Source of the DNA: Chondrus crispus | Lineage: Eukaryota; Rhodophyta; Florideophyceae; Gigartinales; Gigartinaceae | DNA length: 64,000 nucleotides | Direction: 5' to 3' | Assembly (NCBI RefSeq): GCF_000350225.1 | Contig: NW_005178788.1 | Coordinates: 212,602 to 276,601 of the forward strand | Shown: positions 11,729 to 24,078 of the stretch, piece after piece | Numbering within the stretch: position 1 is the stretch's first letter | How the letters are laid out: each line of letters opens with the position of its first letter | Notes under the pieces: model-generated | What the model saw: only the letters and a program-made list of their open reading frames with translations | The model's database searches: none | What the model was told of the DNA's origin: nothing | Made by a program: the position numbers and the translations under genes

Positions 11729-13770
11729 TGCGTTTAGTGGGGCGATCGTGGTCTTTTTGTGGCAAAAAGGGGGTGAAATGGCTTTTCTTGTAGTGTTGAG
11801 GGAGTGACGCGGTCAAATTTGCTGAGGCACCCATCCGATTGAGAAGTATTTGTAGGGATCGTATGGGTGACGTCTTCAACATGGGCGTGACAGAAAAGAA
11901 TTTGGTTGTTCGTGAGGGGCGACAGAATCTGAACAAAGTGGACGGTGCTATAAATTGTACTAAATGACAGGCGAAATCGGATACTAAGGCGTTACGAAAA
12001 GAGCGGCTACTGGGCTACTCTGCAGTATCCCCATACAGCTGTTTCAGAGAGCAGTTCTTCACTGTGTGATCTGCCATCCGACACAAAATACAGAAGTACA
12101 CACGCCTCTTCTTCGCAGCAGGGCCATCATCCTAGACGACACTCCCCCGCTCTCTCCTTTACCGAAACCATCCCCACGACCATCCTCAACCGTATTCCCA
12201 ACCGCTTCCAACTTACCCCTTCCGACGGTATGCCCTGTTGTGTTACCGCCGCATCCTCCCCTAGCGCAAGTCCTTGTCCGACGCAACGTCTTCTTCGGAA
12301 TCAATTTCCAAGCACCCAGCTACGTCTCTGTCTTCCTCTAAATTCCTTCCTGCCTCACTCCCAACATCATCTCCTCCATCTTCAAATTGTACTCCGTCGA
12401 TGCATTCTTCCATTCTCTCCACGTCTGCGAACACCCCTGATTTTTCGCCATCCTTGCTGACATTTTCCTCGTCCATTTTGTCCGCCCTGCTCTCGCGAGA
12501 AGGATCGTCTGCTGTGCCGCGAAATCGGCAGAAAAGACGACGGGATGGTGGTGGAGTTATATATTTCTCTACTCGTCCACATCATCGTTACGTTCACCGT
12601 TAGACATACTATCTTCATCCTCTGCATCCTTGTCAGTACCATCGTTTTCAAGCACCGCCCGCAAGTGAGAAGCCATTTCTCTCTCTGTTCTCTCCCTTTT
12701 CTCTCTGTCCCTTTCCTTCTGCAGCTGCGCAGCCCTTGCTCTTTCTTCCCTCTCCTTTTGCAGTTGGGCGGCCCTAGCTGCCTCTTCTCTCTATTTTTGC
12801 AATTGCTTCTAGGCTCTCGCCTGCCTCTCCCGTACAGCGTCTTCCTCGCTGCCATTGCAAACGTTTGACGCGCCCTTCGAAGCCTTCTCGTGCTCTTCAT
12901 TGTTCGAGCATTCTCTTTGGCGTTGAGTCTCCCTGACATTGTCTTGTTTCTCTTGCGCAGCGCGTTCCATTTTGTCGAGAGAGAGCTCTCTTTCGGAAGA
13001 GGTTTTGCTAAACGCGATGAATGCCGGCAGTAACACGACCTTACCACTTTGAATACCCTCATCGATTTCTATGTACCGAACTTCGCTCTGCGCCTGCTGC
13101 ATGGCACGCGTGAGTACTTTCATACACCTGTCCGCACAGTGCCGTTGAACTACCCGCACTTTGTCGAGGTGGACGAGAACGGCAAGACGGTTGTACTGTT
13201 TCTTCATTTCACGCAATGTTGCGTTGCGCGCAGATACGCAAAAAACGTCCCTGAGGGGTGTCACGCCTTCTTCCACAGTGGCAAGGTGACGGATACCCTG
13301 GGCCATGGTCTGGGGCAATAAGCGCATTTTGAAAAGTCTAAACTTGCTCCTGCCGTTTTGTGCAGCGCATTTGTACATTTTACTCCCCCTTCGCTGGACA
13401 CGGAGTAACGTAACAAACGTGATTCTGCGGCGTATTGTGGAGGTTGAAACAGTCGATAAGGGGGCCACATCGGCGTCGCCGATCACGAGATTAATTGTCC
13501 GTACAGTATCCGTGTTCTAGAAATGTTGAGTTTAATAGCTCGATTACTTGCCATTTTGGATTACTACACGGGCCAAGAATCCCAATTGCGTTGTTTGGGA
13601 CCGGTGACCAAAGGCGACATTTCAGTGGTCGGGTCTAACATACTACTGATATTCTTCCCTTCGCCCCCCTTATGGAACAAATTCGCACAATTCACCCCCT
13701 CAACACTACAAGAAAAGCCATTTCACCCCCTTTTTGCCACAAAAAGACCACGATCGCCGCACTAAACGCA
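11729..13770. mobile_element. DNA transposon with 93-bp terminal inverted repeats
   Basis: 11729-11821 is the inverse of 13678-13770. The outer ~70 bases differ at about one position (TGCGTTTAGTGGGGCGATCG versus TGCGTTTAGTGCGGCGATCG). The inner ends diverge. No convincing target duplication is visible. The interior carries minus-strand coding-like sequence. No DDE or other transposase motif is visible, so the superfamily is unknown and it may be non-autonomous. Confidence 0.8.
12382..13486 (-). pseudogene. charged coiled-coil-like ORFs inside the TIR element
   Basis: Two overlapping minus-strand frames (13486-12809 and 13062-12382) encode a protein that starts with basic/hydrophobic sequence and passes into a long Glu/Lys/Arg-rich repeat region (REMKKQYNRLAVLVHLDKVR, ERELSLDKMERAAQEKQ). 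A frame change near 12900 and a further one near 12450 leave an acidic tail. No family is recognised. The position inside the terminal repeats suggests an element-encoded or captured protein. Confidence 0.4.
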
Positions 13771-14550
13771 GCATTAACTCTAAAATAAAATAATTAAAAA
13801 TTGAAACTGTGCAGTTATTCAGACGCGTGTCCCCAACCCGGACTACTTTTCATATCCAAATATTTTCCTTTCATTTCACCCCCCTGTAGAGCTCTGTATT
13901 GCACTACATATCCCCCTTCTGAGCGCCCTTGCGCAGCGCGCTTCGCTACAGAATCTCCCAAGTCCTTCATCCTTTTTCGACCGACGGTCATAGCCGCAGC
14001 AAGGGCAAGACGAACTCAAGTTTTCTTTTTCCTGCCGGGGTGGTTATTGATTAGCGGTATCACCCTATGCTCTCACTAGCATATCCCTTTCCCCTTATTT
14101 CATTTCCCCTGACCACGAAGTAGCTTCCTGATACCTCCTCCGTTCATGCAGCCAACACTGGGAGTTTCCGCGAGAATCTCCTACCAAACTTCCTTCGAAT
14201 CGGGAGTGCCCCACGCTGTCGCCATCTCAGCGAGCAATCCATTGACCTCTGTGTTGTAATTGAGCGGTCCAATTGCGCTCAGATAGGGAAAAACGTCATA
14301 AACATCCACCCTGAACTTCAGTGTGACGGTAAAAGTGAAGAATGTCCCTTGGTGCCAAGAACAAGAAATCGGTCGCGTTCCCTCCTCGCTTCCCGTTTCC
14401 CCAATATTTTTTCTCGAGCAGACCTCAGTTTGTGACGCCAAGAGTCCTTTAAGCTCATGGATTCCTCATCAAGTGTCCAATCTCTGGCCTTCCAATTTTT
14501 CCTGTACCGCTGGTACCGCAACACTCGGCATGGTGGCTTCCTTTTTCTGA

Positions 14551-15597
14551 TTATCTGGACAAAGTAGTCCCTGCGCCGATCTCTCTTCTAACCCTTGACC
14601 CGACATGGAGGCTCGTCTTTCCGTTCCCCTTTTTTGTGTCGCATTCTCTCCTTCGTCTGTCCTTCAACCTCCAAACACATTGCTGGGAATCTTTGTCGCA
14701 ACCGTCTCCTGTTAAAAGAAAGGTGAACACCCTCAAAGCGGTCCCTACGTTCCTAGCATAGCCACACTCCACCACGTGTTCGTCGCAGGACAGGTGCCCT
14801 TGAACGCACAATTCTCGTGACCAATGTTTTTCCCCTAACGCTTCGCCTTGAGCCGTTCCAGTTGTCACTGTCCCCGGGGACGAGACCTCTATCAATTCTT
14901 CCACGGCGGCCTCCTGTGGTTACACCACCTTCCCCAAAAAAATTCCTTCGACAGTTTCATGTCGTCAGCTCTTTCCCTCGCGTGGGCCTCCACGAAATCC
15001 ACACAATATGGTCTCTCCGCCGTTGCCACTCCACAATCTGCGCCCTCTCACGCTTCACCAACTCCTCGTGCGATTTCCTCTGAGCCCCCCTTCGCTCTGA
15101 TCAGACAAGAAATGTCCATCCACATCACGGATCATATTGAGCATATGCGAAGCGTCGATCGTGATCCTGCCAACAGTTGCCTTGTCGAAAGTTTCTTGGA
15201 CCAGCCTTTCGTTAGCGGTCTTAAGTGTGGCGGCTGGTGCGATAGGTTCAAGTCGGTTGTCATTTCAAGAAACAATCGCGCTGCATAGGGGACAGCATCT
15301 TCAATCACCACCTCGACCGCACTAAAAACCCAAAATGCGCTTGCACACGTTGCCACGTGTGTCTACTTCGTCGCGAAAATTCGTGTTCCGATCTAGAATG
15401 TCAGCGGCATTTCGCTGCGGAGTCAACAACGGTTTCCGCCCTTCGGCCATCTGTCTACGCCGTATGGCCAGTGCATGTCTCGCGAAGGATCCCTTCATCA
15501 TATCCCTCGAGTCCAGTACGTCTGTAGATTCCACCATCGCTTCTCGTACTGCGGCATTTTTCTTGACCCCATGAGTCTTCGTCGGTGTTTTCTGCAA
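14551..15597 (-). pseudogene. decayed gene of unknown family
   Basis: Minus-strand segments in changing frames have protein-like composition: 15597-15322 (FARHALAIRRRQMAEGRKPL, AADILDRNTNFRDEVDTRGN), about 15250-15050 (NERLVQETFDKATVGRITID), and 14904-14551 with VELIEVSS-like and CDEHVVECGYARNVGT segments. Stops and frameshifts separate them. No conserved domain is recognised. It lies between the TIR element and the copia insertion and could be an older transposon gene. Confidence 0.3.
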
Positions 15598-16076
15598 GCC
15601 GGAACTACTTCATGCGCATTCCCAGTGCTTGAGCGGCATACTATCGACCACCGCATCCTGCCTCCTTCGTCTCCAAATTCCTCCCCTTGCAATTCCAGCC
15701 TTTTCTTCCTCTTCCTCGCAGTGTACGCGTCCCGAAATCCTCCTCTTCATGTAGCTTTCTTGGTGCGCCCCCGTCACTGCCATCGCATCCTCTTCGTCCC
15801 TTTTTTCCTCCTCTTTTCCCCAGTACCTTCTCTTGTCCTTTGCTTTTTCGTCGAGCCGAGTCCCCTTGTTACCGTCTTTCTCCTCTTTTTGTAAGCGCCC
15901 CGCCTCTGCGGTCGCATCTCTTTTGTACTTTGAGTGCGAATCCTCATGTCGCCTCGGAATCCCCCTTTTTTGGTAACGTTATGACGCCGTGGAATCGGAA
16001 CGTCTGTGGGTGTGTGGGTCTGTGACGATCTGTTCTCGTCGGAGTGATGTCATCACCGTTCATCAGTTTTTCGAAG

Positions 16077-16081
16077 GAAGG
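16077..16081. repeat. 5-bp target site duplication (left) of the copia element
   Basis: GAAGG here is repeated exactly at 20692-20696 immediately after the right LTR. Confidence 0.9.
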
Positions 16082-16307
16082 TGTTACCGTATTCGGAAAT
16101 GAAGTACCTTAGGCTATACTAGAAAGGGAGACAGCTGACTCCACTTGAGTCAAGCCGAGTCTCCTTTCATCCATCTAAGTCAAGCACCCTCTTATGGTAG
16201 TTTAAGTGGTTTAATATGTCTATATAACACGTACTCTGACCTATTGCAGTAAAGTCAGAACAGTATCAAATCTCCACGGTCAACCTTGCTTTGCATTCTC
16301 TGTAATA
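16082..16307 (+). repeat. copia 5' LTR
   Basis: 226 bp, TG start. It differs from the right LTR by five transitions. A TATA-like TCTATATAAC lies about 90 bases before its end, suitable as the element promoter. Confidence 0.95.
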
Positions 16308-16322
16308 GGTTATGGGCCTATA
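16308..16322 (+). other. primer binding site, probably half-tRNA initiator Met
   Basis: GGTTATGGGCC follows the LTR directly. It is complementary to the anticodon-loop region of eukaryotic initiator tRNA-Met (from my memory of that tRNA), not to a tRNA 3' end. Drosophila copia is known to prime with the 5' half of initiator tRNA-Met cut at the anticodon loop. Confidence 0.7.
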
Positions 16323-16366
16323 GCTGAAAATTTCCATTTGTTCTCTCGTTTTTTCCCTGGTCCACA

Positions 16367-17095
16367 ATGTCAATGTCAAACGACAAGCTTGATTCTTCGT
16401 TCTTTCGCATCGACCGCCTGGGCCCACAGAACTACTATCTGTGGTCAAATGAAATGGAAATTATGCTGCGTGGTAAAGGTATTTGGAAACATGTTGAAGG
16501 GACTGCTGTTGCTCCTACGGATGAAGAAAAGCTTACAATCCATGAGCGAAACCGAGATATGGCTTTGGCACACATTACGATGTCTATAAGTCCCGCCTGT
16601 AAGGCTTCTTTCCTCCGATTGCGTGACCCCAAAGAGGTGTGAAAGACGCTTACAGAAACTTATCAAATGGTTTCTGAAGCCTCTATTGATGCCAAATTGT
16701 CTGCCCTACAGGAAATCGGGATGGAAACTAGCGAATCAGTCCTTGAATATTCGAACAGAATCGAAACATTGACGAATGAGTTGCTGGCAATTGGGCACAA
16801 AGTAAGTGACATAGAAAAGAAGCGTGCTTTGCTTCGTGGGTTATCTTCTAGTTTCTCAGTTATTGCGCAAGTGATTAGAGCTACAGGCAAGGCATATTCA
16901 GAGTCGCTCTCAGAACTGGTCGTTGCTGAAATGACAATGGAAATGCCAAGCACACAGTCTGCTCTCGTTATGAACCATGGGAGTAACAGTCACCAACCGA
17001 AATCACAGTATGACTGTTCACATTGTGGTTGACACGGTCATACATCTGGTAGGTGTTTTCATAACCCCTCTAGTCAGTCCTACAGAAAATCGTTT
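16367..17095 (+). pseudogene. copia gag
   Basis: It opens MSMSNDKLDSSFFRIDRLGP with NYYLWSNEMEIMLRGKG, the typical UBN2/gag start. In-frame TGA codons occur at 16640 (between DPKEV and KTLTETYQ, where related gags have Trp) and at 17030 inside the CCHC zinc knuckle (YDCSHCG, stop, HGHTSGRC). All three pieces are in one frame, so only the two point changes break it. The knuckle would bind element RNA. Confidence 0.9.
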
Positions 17096-20000
17096 ATGAA
17101 AAATAGTGGCAAGAACTCTCATCGAAGGCCACACCATGCTGGCCACAAACACGGTAACGACAAGGCACCCCCAGCTCATACTGCCATGGTGACAGTTTCG
17201 AAGGCCCTTGTTGTATGTCAGAAAGATGAGTGCTCCACAAAATGGATGATAGACTCCGCCTGTACGGCACACATGACCAATGATAGGTCAAATTTCGCCG
17301 CTTTTGTTAGCCAAGATTGCTCTGTCCAAGTTGGTAACAAACAGTTCCTCGATACAAAAGGAATTGGCACGGTAGTGGCTTTGGCTATCGTTAATGGAAA
17401 GAAACAAGCCATCACATTCAGCGATGTCCTATATGTTCCCAACATATTGTATAATCTCCTATCTGTCTCTTGTATTCGGAAGAAGGGCTTCCGTTCTGTT
17501 TTCGACGAAGACGGCAGTTCGGAAGGCCTTTGCTTTATTAGGACACGAAAAACAATACAAGGAAGCTTGGGGGTTACGAAACTACAGCCAGTCTATACGA
17601 GGCCGTCATTCATATTCCAAAAGAAGCACGAGCCATAGCCCTTTTCGCGGAAACCAGGGGTGATCCCCTGTTATGGCAAAGACGCTTACGGCATGTCAGT
17701 GCTGCAGTACTGTCAAAATCAAGCAAGATTGTGAAAGGTATCCCAACAACCGGATGGAACGACCCTTCAAGAAGCTGCAAAAACTGCAAGCTTGGGAAGT
17801 CGTGCCGACACAGTCGCAACACACGCTCTGAAAACCACGCTCTGAAAGCACTTGACCGTATCTATTCAGATGTGGTTGGCCCAGTGCGTGTCCGTTCTTT
17901 TTCAAACTCACAGTACTTTGTTACTGCTATCGGTGACTACAGTGGGGTTTCAATGGTCCGGTTCCTTCGGAGAAAGAATCAGGCAGCAGATGCTTTACAA
18001 GAAATGATTCTTGAGTTCCAGTCTTTGTTCAACAACACAGTAAGTCGTCTCACTGTGCTCAACCGTCGAAAAGTGAAGTGGTTACGGTCTGATGGTGGCG
18101 GTGAATACGTTTGTTCCCGACTGTCATCTTGGTTTCGTGCACGTGGCATAATACACGAGATAACTGCTCCGTACTCTCCTGAGTCGAACGGTCGTGCTGA
18201 ACGGCTAAATCGCACTCTCCTAGACATGGCAAGAACAATGATGGTCAATATATCTACTTCCCAACGAGACAGATACTGGACCGAGGCGGTGAACTGTGCA
18301 AATTACTTACGAAATCGGTTGTACACCGACAGTTGCAAGGAAGACGTCACCCCATTTGAAATTATTCACGACAAGCCCCCGAACCTTTCTAATGCAAAAG
18401 TATTTGGTTCCGCCGCTTTCTGTCATGTCCCGAAACAGAAAAGGGAGGGCAAGTTTGCTCCCAGGTCCGTTGAAGGCATTTTTGTTGGATATGACAGAGG
18501 TACGTCATACAGAATTCTTCGTCCGAAAAGTGGTAAGATCACTATATCACAAGATGTCGAGTTTATTGAATCCGAACCAGCTTCTCAAACGACTTCAAAC
18601 GGTGACTACATGGTACAAATTGACATGCCTGGCATCTTTCCTGCCGCCGAGCCCGTTTCGCCATCTGAGGTCAGTAATGCACTGCCCCCACCCGAGGTAC
18701 ACGATACCAATAATTATGTTACTACTGAATCCGAATCCGACAATTTAGACCTGATAACGTACCACCCGGGACTACGCCGGTCGAACCGTGGCACCGCCGG
18801 TGTACCTCCTCAGCGTTTGGGTTTTCACACAGCTTGTTTGGTGACTGACTCTACAATGGATGCTGACAGGACAGATGTGCCCTTTACCTATGAGGAAGCC
18901 ACATCAGGTGCTAATGCTAATTCATGGCTCCAAGCTATGAGAGAGGAGAACGATTCACTTATCAATCTCAAAACCTGGTCTCTTATTACGCTTCCACGAG
19001 GCCGCAAAACTGTCAAAACGAAATGGGTATACGATATTAAGACAAATGTCGATGGGAGCGTTCAGCGATTGAAAGCCAGACACGTCGCTAAAGGCTTTAC
19101 GCAGAGGCTGAGAGTCGATTACAGTGAAGTGTTTTCACCGGTGGCCCGATACAGTACCGTCCGATTTTTTATTTCGTTATCTGCGAAATATGGTTGGCCC
19201 ACGGTTACCGTCGACGTCAAGTCTGCATTTCTTAATGCGGAACTAAAAGAAACAATATTTGTTTCTCAGCCACATAGTTTCGTTGTGCAGGGAAAAGAGG
19301 ATCACGTTTTAATCTTGCATAAGGCTCTCTACGGCCTCAAGCAAGCTTCTCGCGAATGGCACACACTTCTAAATACGTTCCTGCTCTCGGTTGGGTTTGA
19401 CCCGTTTCATGCCGATAAAAGCCTCTACGTGAAACGCTTAAAAGAGTCGATCATACTACTGGTTGTGTCTGTGGATGATATCAAAATAACGAGTGATGAC
19501 CGCGGATCTATCAAAGAAGTCACTGATCAAATATCAGCCCAGTTCGCAGTTCGAAGAGTGGATAGCAGCAGTAAGTTCTTGGGCATGGTCATCGAACAGT
19601 CTTCGGCTACTATCAAAATTCACCATGAGCCATTAATCAACCGAATGCTGCTATTCTTTTCAATGGAAGATTGTTATTCTAGCCGTATACCACTACACCC
19701 TGGTACTGATATCAACATATCTGGTTTGAGTCGTGAGGGGGAGAACACAGAAAGCATGGATGGTACCACATACCGACAATTGGTCGGGTGCCTCCTACAT
19801 CTTTCTAACACGACACGCCCCGATATTGCGTACGCCTCAAATTACCTTTCTCGTTTATGCATGATCCTTCACCGTCTCTATGGAAGACGGCAAAATCTGT
19901 GCTCCAGTATTTGAAAGGCACAAAGAAACTGGGAATCGTTTACTCAAAAGGTCTTATCAATGACAAGGAAGACATGGTCTCTGGCTTCAGTGACTCAGAC

Positions 20001-20443
20001 TGGGCCCAGGAGAAACCCTCCCGGAAATCAATCAGTGGCTATGTGTTCATGTTTGCTGGAGGTGCTGTGAGTTGGCGCAGCAAACAGCAAACTTCAGTTG
20101 CGCAAAGCTCCTTGGAAGCTGAATACATCGCTTTGGCATTTGCCATCCGAGAGGCCTTATGGTTTCGAAACTTCGGTACAATTGTAAACCCAATCACGGA
20201 TGGGACCGCTCTTGCTATCAAAGCGGACCATCAAGGATGCATAAGTGTGGCACAGAACGGCATCGTGAACGAAAGGACTAAGCATATCGATGTGAAGTAC
20301 CAGATGATCGTTGACAATGTGGCCAAGGCAACATTCATATATCATACATTCCAACTACTGAAATGATAGCTGACATCATGACGAAAGCATTGGCAGTCAA
20401 ACCGTTCGAGTATCTGAAACAAAAACTCGGTATGACGCCTTGA
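17096..20443 (+). pseudogene. copia pol: protease, integrase, RT, RNase H
   Basis: The protease has KWMIDSACTAHMT (DSA where most copia proteases have DSG). A frameshift lies at about 17600-17640. The pre-integrase region has LLWQRRLRHVS and CKNCKLGKSC. The integrase core has DVVGPV, WLRSDGGGEYVCSRL and PYSPESNGRAERLNRT (D, D, E). The RT has KTKWVYDIKTNVDGSVQRLK, VDVKSAFLNAELKE, and a catalytic box VVSVDDIKI with Ser where Tyr is usual. A one-base loss near 19857 shifts the frame into RNase H (DSDWAQEKPSRKSISGY, SLEAEYIAL). Another shift near 20340 precedes MIADIMTKAL and the final stop. Confidence 0.93.
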
Positions 20444-20456
20444 TCTCCATTCCCTC

Positions 20457-20465
20457 AAGGGGGAG
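20457..20465 (+). other. copia polypurine tract
   Basis: AAGGGGGAG lies immediately before the right LTR. Confidence 0.8.
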
Positions 20466-20691
20466 TGTTACCGTATTCGGAAATGAAGTACCTTAGGCTA
20501 TACTAGAAAGGGAGACAGCTGACTTCACTTGAGTCAAGCTGAGTCCCCTTTCATCTATCTAAGTCAAGCACCCTCTTATGGTAGTTTAAGTGGTTTAATA
20601 TGTCTATATAACACGTACTCTGACCTATTGCAGTAAAGTCAGAACAGTATCAAATCTCCACGGTCAACCTTGCTCTGCATTCTCTGTAATA
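20466..20691 (+). repeat. copia 3' LTR
   Basis: 226 bp, 221 identical to the left LTR by eye, followed by the GAAGG target duplication. Confidence 0.95.
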
Positions 20692-20696
20692 GAAGG

Positions 20697-23600
20697 ATCG
20701 GGTCTCATGCTAGCTGTCCCTTCACTGAGCTTTCGTCGCGCACAGCCCGGCTCCTTTCGAACGTGGCGACCAACCCTCTGTGATCGAAAAGATCTTTTGT
20801 GATAGGTTTTCCGCACTACAGTGCGTTGTATTTTATCCACGGCACCGCATTACCGCTGCCGTATAGGGTTGCTGGCTCGGCGTTCATTCAGTCAACGGCA
20901 TTCGTCCCGTTTTCCGATCCTCATTTCTACGCCTGGCGTCCTCCATAACGTGATAACACACGCTGCTTACGAATGATTCCGACCATCATCAGCGCCTATT
21001 TGACTGGTCGTTAATTGCGAGCGACCCATGGGGACACCCCAATTCAGAATCATGAAAGAATATCAATTTAAAGAACTTTGGAGGGGTCATTCACGTAGTG
21101 GCTTTCCGGATATCCTTAGTCATCGACCGCCTCTTACTGTACATCTACCAGTAGCGATTTCAAACACTCGGCGAGTGTGCACTTCTCTTCCTTTCGTGCG
21201 ATAGACGTCCGTCCCTTCTTCCGCGTGCCTTATTTGTTCAACTCCGCACGTCGTGCGTAGCGGTCTTGATCTCCTGGCTTATCGCCCTCCCAACGGGGGG
21301 GTCTCGCCATGATCGACGTCCTTTCGGTCGTCCTTAGTGTCGAAGTTGCGGCTCGGGGTCGTGTTCTGTCTTCACAACAAGATGTAAAATAAAATAAAAA
21401 TGCACAGGAACTTAGGGCAATAAAAAACATAGGAAAGCAGTAAGAGGGTCAATGTGCGAGACAGTAGAGGAAATAAAAGAAGGATGTCGTTTCGGTAGTT
21501 CGCTTGGGGTAACAACAAGAACGTGAGCTTGACGTCGTCAGTCGCGTCGAGCCACAGCTCTGTCATTGGTAATGAGCTCCTCGATCAACGATCTCTCTAC
21601 TCCGGAGTTGCTCTCCTCGTTTTGGTGCTCCGGATCGTTTGTGTTGGAAGGTGGCGCGAGACTCTCGATTGCCTTCTCAATAAGACGTCACAAATCGGTC
21701 CTCGTTGACGTGAGGATTACCATTTCTCTGCTCTCTCTTCTCCATTTTTTCAGCTGCCTCGGACAGGGAGGCGGGTGGCGAGAACAGAAGCTCGTGGTCT
21801 TAGGAAGCGGTTCGTTCGTGCTTTGCGGACGTACAGAACTCATTGTACATGGCCATACCGACGGCGGTATTGCGTCTTGCTCCGTGGAAGAAGGCTCCCG
21901 CTCGTTGAGTGTCTTGCGCGATGGCTCACGACGGTGTGATGGAGTGACCTTGAGTACTTGTGTCATGGGCTGTAGCCAGTGCTCCTCTGTTTTCGTGCGA
22001 CCAACAAGTACTGTTTCTCCCTAACTTTTTCATTAAATTTTCGAAGGTTTGCCCCTTGGTCCATTTTCGGCTTTTACCGCTTGTTCAGCGTTTCTATGAA
22101 GACCTCCCAGTATTTTCTTGATTAATTTACGCGTCAAGAGGGCGGATCTCTGATACAAGCGTCCTGTCTCGTGCGTGTGATCGTGTCTCAAGAGGTATTT
22201 GACCTCAGCCTGAGACTACAGTACATTTTCGTTTTCGTGGTACGACTGCGGCGGCTCTTGCATTCATGTGAGGGGGGTTTCAGATAAAAACGCCTCAGTC
22301 CTTTCTTTCCCTGCTCCCCACTTCCTGTGCTCAAGATGCTGGCGTCTATCGTTACTCTCCCTCCGCGTCGCGGTTCACATCCTCCACGTCTTCTTGCTTC
22401 GGCTCGTTCACGTGCGTGTGCACGCCCATTTCCACTGCCTCTTTTCCAAACCTTCTCGTTTGGCTTGAAGGTCACCTGCTCGCCACCCTGAAAACGCCCT
22501 TTCTCACTGAGGGAGTCCTGTCGTCTGTCCCTCTTCTTCTGAACGGCTAACCGATACATCCCCGACTGCCGTACCGCGCTTTTTCCGTCAATTACACCGT
22601 TGTAGCTGCGTGCCGCTCTCTCCTCTCGGATTTCTCTCTTTGGCATCGTCTTCTCGTATTTGACCGACCCTGGTCAGTGCGAAAACTTCCGTGAGCCTCT
22701 CCATCACCCCTAGTCTCGGGATAGCGGCCTTCGTCACAACTAGAATTAAACATGAGGTTTCTGCTTTCGGGAACAACTTTGCCTGTCCTTCGATGTCAAA
22801 TTCTGGTACAATTTTTTCTCCGGGGCGTGGGGTCTTCTTTCTTCTTCGCTGTTCGCCTCACCTGAATCCTTCACGGCTCTCCCTCCTTCCACAAATCTTT
22901 CGTGCGGTTCCCCTTCACCCTTTTCTTCTCAATTTCGTGAACTTAACTAGGTTGACTACCTCGTCGATGAAAACGTACACCTATGTTCCCCATATTTTTT
23001 GTGAGGGATCTACTATGTTCACCTAACTTCCCTTATCAACCAGCAGGGGACCTCCTTCTCGAGAGGCGTCGCTTCCCTAGTGGGTATAACGCGTGTGCAA
23101 GGGCACGACCGGTGATGTTGTGCGTGAACAGGACTTTCTAAGTTGCTTTTAACAGTCCTTCCATTTCCAGTTCATTGACACCACCTGGAGCGCGTCCGGT
23201 CGTCGGCTCCCTGATCCGAGCGTCTCCTTTCACGGGGGTTCTTCTCCTTGGTGTCGCGTCTTCCGGACGTGGTCTGGAGTGGCCTCACCGTCCTAAAAAC
23301 AAAACAAAACAAAAGAGAATAGACACATAACATAAAAAACGCATTGAGACAGAAAGGAAGTTATTGTTGTAAACTAGTGAGTTCGCCGCACGTGAATATG
23401 TGCGTTCGCGGGTGTGTCGTTCCACATTATCTGATCGACATTGTCGTCCCGTCTGGATGATCCGGCATCTCTTCTCGCGACTTCTCATGTTTACGTAGAC
23501 AGGGGCATTGTCTCTGCGCAGGAATGCTCTCTTGAGGTCGACATTCGTCTCATAGCTCCTCCTCGGACTTGGCCTGAATGGCGAGAATCCCGCGACGCGG

Positions 23601-24078
23601 GCGTCGGCCGTAACCTGGTCAAAGGCGGATTTGATCTCGAAGATCATCGCCTCTTCAATGTCCTCCGTGGACTCCTCGTAGACTTACCGACCGACCTCCG
23701 CGGTGCGGGGTCGTGTCCCTAGCATCTCAAAAATAATATAAAATAGAACAACACAAAAGCAATCACAAATAAAACAAAAACGAGACCGAATAGTTATGAG
23801 GGTAAGAGTGAAAAAGGTGGACTATCCAGTCCATGTCCCCATTCTTCCAGCCTTCTTTCTTCGCTTGGCGCCTCGTTACGGCACTTCCGACCTGAGTATC
23901 TCATCACGACGCTCATCCTACTCGTGCGCGCGCTGCTCTACTTGTGGGTGGCTGTCTGAAGGCCCCTCACCTGACTCGTTCCATCTCATCGTTCCCCTTT
24001 TCGTGACTCTCAGGTCGGCTCGCTCTTCCCAGCGCGGATTACCGCGCTAACACTGACATGTGAAACTCTTGATTACTA
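20697..24078. other. long stretch without recognised genes
   Basis: Only short frames on both strands. A few are charged and could be relics (22646-22188 minus, 23647-23285 minus). Short A-rich patches (CAAAACAAAACAAAAG near 23297, and near 23730-23780) interrupt it. I see no domain or repeat that explains it. Confidence 0.35.

Larger units (their letters stand above)
16082..20691 (+). mobile_element. full-length Ty1/copia retrotransposon, inactivated
   Basis: It has two 226-bp LTRs (16082-16307 and 20466-20691) with TGTTACCG...TGTAATA ends, a 5-bp target duplication, a primer binding site right after the left LTR and a purine tract before the right LTR. The gene order is gag, protease, integrase, RT, RNase H, which defines copia. 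The LTRs differ at five positions, all C/T transitions. The polyprotein has two in-frame TGA codons and at least three frameshifts. The element is 4.61 kb long. Confidence 0.95.
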
